The notes below the pieces were generated by a model that saw only the letters and a program-made list of their open reading frames with translations, had not been told where the DNA came from and did not search any database. From assembly GCF_050943655.1 (NCBI RefSeq), contig NZ_JBMNPQ010000002.1:18019-82018 (forward strand): DNA of 64,000 nt, given 5' to 3'. Source of the DNA: Peptoniphilus_A sp050943655 (GTDB lineage: Bacteria; Bacillota; Clostridia; Tissierellales; Peptoniphilaceae). Position numbers and translations under genes: made by a program. Of this stretch, positions 63,140 to 64,000 are shown in pieces (the stretch's first letter is position 1; each line of letters starts with the position of its first letter).

Positions 63140-63721
63140 TTGAACGATTTTTCTAAAATAAAAAATGAAATAAAAAACGATGAAATGAACGCGAAGTACA
63201 CAGAGAAAAACTACGAACCGCTTTATAAGGCAAATAAAAATGCAAAGATTGTAATAATTGGTCAGGCACCAGGCAAGAAGGCACAGGAGTCTGGCATTAT
63301 TTGGAATGACAAAAGCGGAGATAGGCTCCGCGAATGGCTTGGAGTAAGCCGAGATGAATTTTATGAAACAGATAAAATAGCACTTCTTCCAATGGACTTT
63401 TATTATCCAGGCAAGGCAAAAAGCGGCGACATGGCACCGCGAAAAGAATTTGCTAAGAAGTGGCACCCTAAACTTTTTGAACTAATGCCAGAACTTGAGC
63501 TTTATATTTTAGTAGGAAAGTATGCACAGGATTATTATTTAAAAGATATAAAAGAGAAAAATTTAACAGAAACCGTCAGAAATTATAAAAAATATCTTCC
63601 AAAATATTTCCCAATAATCCATCCATCACCACTTAACGGACGCTGGCTTGCCAAGAATCCATGGTTTGAAAAAGAAGTCATCCCAGAGCTTAAGAGTTTA
63701 GTTAAAGATATTATTAAATAG
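63140..63721 (+). CDS. Uracil-DNA glycosylase superfamily protein without iron-sulfur cysteines
   Basis: The 193-aa protein has the superfamily motifs G41-Q-A-P-G-K-K-A and H161-P-S-P-L-N-G-R. It contains no cysteine at all, so it lacks the cluster of family 4 and 5 enzymes, and the N-terminal motif lacks the family 1 GQDPYH. It may remove uracil or another damaged base, or be a non-repair member. The start is TTG at 63140, with GGAGG eight bases upstream. A bidirectional terminator follows. Confidence 0.85.
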   Translation: MNDFSKIKNEIKNDEMNAKYTEKNYEPLYKANKNAKIVIIGQAPGKKAQESGIIWNDKSGDRLREWLGVSRDEFYETDKIALLPMDFYYPGKAKSGDMAPRKEFAKKWHPKLFELMPELELYILVGKYAQDYYLKDIKEKNLTETVRNYKKYLPKYFPIIHPSPLNGRWLAKNPWFEKEVIPELKSLVKDIIK

Positions 63722-63750
63722 TTTTAAAACAAAAATTTTGCAACAAAAAA

Positions 63751-63768
63751 GGAGCAGTCGCCTGCTCC
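63751..63768. terminator. Bidirectional terminator between the UDG-like gene and tuf
   Basis: GGAGCAG and CTGCTCC pair around four bases, with six A on one side and six T on the other. Confidence 0.9.
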
Positions 63769-63786
63769 ATTTTTTATTTTATTTTA

Positions 63787-64000
63787 TTAGTCAATGATTT
63801 TTGATACTACGCCAGATGCTACTGTTCTTCCACCTTCACGAATGGCAAATCTTAATCCTTCGTCCATTGCGATTGGTGTGATTAGTGTTACTGTAAATGT
63901 TGAGTTGTCTCCTGGCATTACCATTTCTACTCCGTCTGCTAATTGGATATCTCCTGTTACGTCTGTTGTTCTGAAGTAGAATTGTGGTCTGTATCCGTTA
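63787..64000 (-). CDS. tuf: Elongation factor Tu, C-terminal part (5' end beyond window)
   Basis: The 70 visible codons encode the end of EF-Tu domain III: YGYRPQFYFRTTDVTGDI, VEMVMPGDNSTFTVTLITPIAM, and GLRFAIREGGRTVASGVV before the stop. EF-Tu carries aminoacyl-tRNA to the ribosome. The start and the GTPase domain lie to the right of the window. Confidence 0.97.
   Translation of the reverse strand, partial: NGYRPQFYFRTTDVTGDIQLADGVEMVMPGDNSTFTVTLITPIAMDEGLRFAIREGGRTVASGVVSKIID

Noticed and set aside
63023..63466. 147-codon open frame on the minus strand
   Set aside because: It is antisense to the UDG-like gene, which has protein motifs, a good ribosome site and a terminator. The minus-strand frame has none of these.

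Overview
The window looks like chromosome of a low-G+C, anaerobic Firmicute, most likely near the Peptoniphilaceae/Tissierellia (inference). The reasons are AT-rich DNA, strong Shine-Dalgarno sites with some GTG/TTG starts, a flavodiiron FprA protein, many amino-acid and peptide genes, and no respiratory genes. It is mostly compact operons, many on the minus strand, separated by intrinsic terminators. The far right end is the 3' part of tuf; the far left end cuts a class A beta-lactamase-like hydrolase.

Layout. 1-3.2 kb: a muropeptide-type operon (serine hydrolase, DUF819 membrane protein, dipeptide epimerase) behind a leader that contains its own terminator. 3.2-8.7 kb: hpf, an ArAE-type membrane protein with a 563-aa orphan, rpsF-ssb-rpsR, mgsA and a PPC-domain protein. 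9.8-17 kb: YvlD, aldehyde dehydrogenase, LURP-one protein, an orphan membrane protein, M18 aminopeptidase and an APC permease. 18.7-24 kb: a complete ABC importer (DUF3798 lipoprotein, double ATPase, two permeases). 24-30 kb: ung and a trkA-trkH-trkA-CDF operon. 30-37.5 kb: pncB operon, then ttcA-xth-fprA. 38.8-47 kb: DUF1275, Spx/ArsC-like protein, ClC channel with an orphan exported protein, MATE-nnrE, LysR-PAP2.

47.7-53.1 kb encodes 2-aminoethylphosphonate uptake and degradation: an ABC importer with a double-length permease and a fused PhnW-PhnX enzyme, giving acetaldehyde and phosphate. 53.2-61.4 kb is the most unusual block. It holds a two-subunit aconitase X, a three-part TRAP importer, a D-2-hydroxyacid dehydrogenase and a GntR regulator in one operon, with an IlvD-type dehydratase diverging from it. 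A 17-bp palindrome overlaps the -10 box of the operon promoter. No known pathway that I can name uses this combination, so it may encode catabolism of an unidentified hydroxy- or sugar acid.

Five intergenic islands (about 8.7-9.7, 13.1-14.1, 17.3-18.5, 37.5-38.8 and 47.0-47.7 kb) are built from the same repeats: short palindromes around TCATCCTGAGC, a 130-bp core with inverted ends (four copies, always exactly 130 bp), a G-rich/C-rich hairpin, and terminator-like hairpins whose stems differ in a compensated way around an invariant loop. They do not look protein coding. No tRNA, rRNA, CRISPR array or intact transposase was seen.
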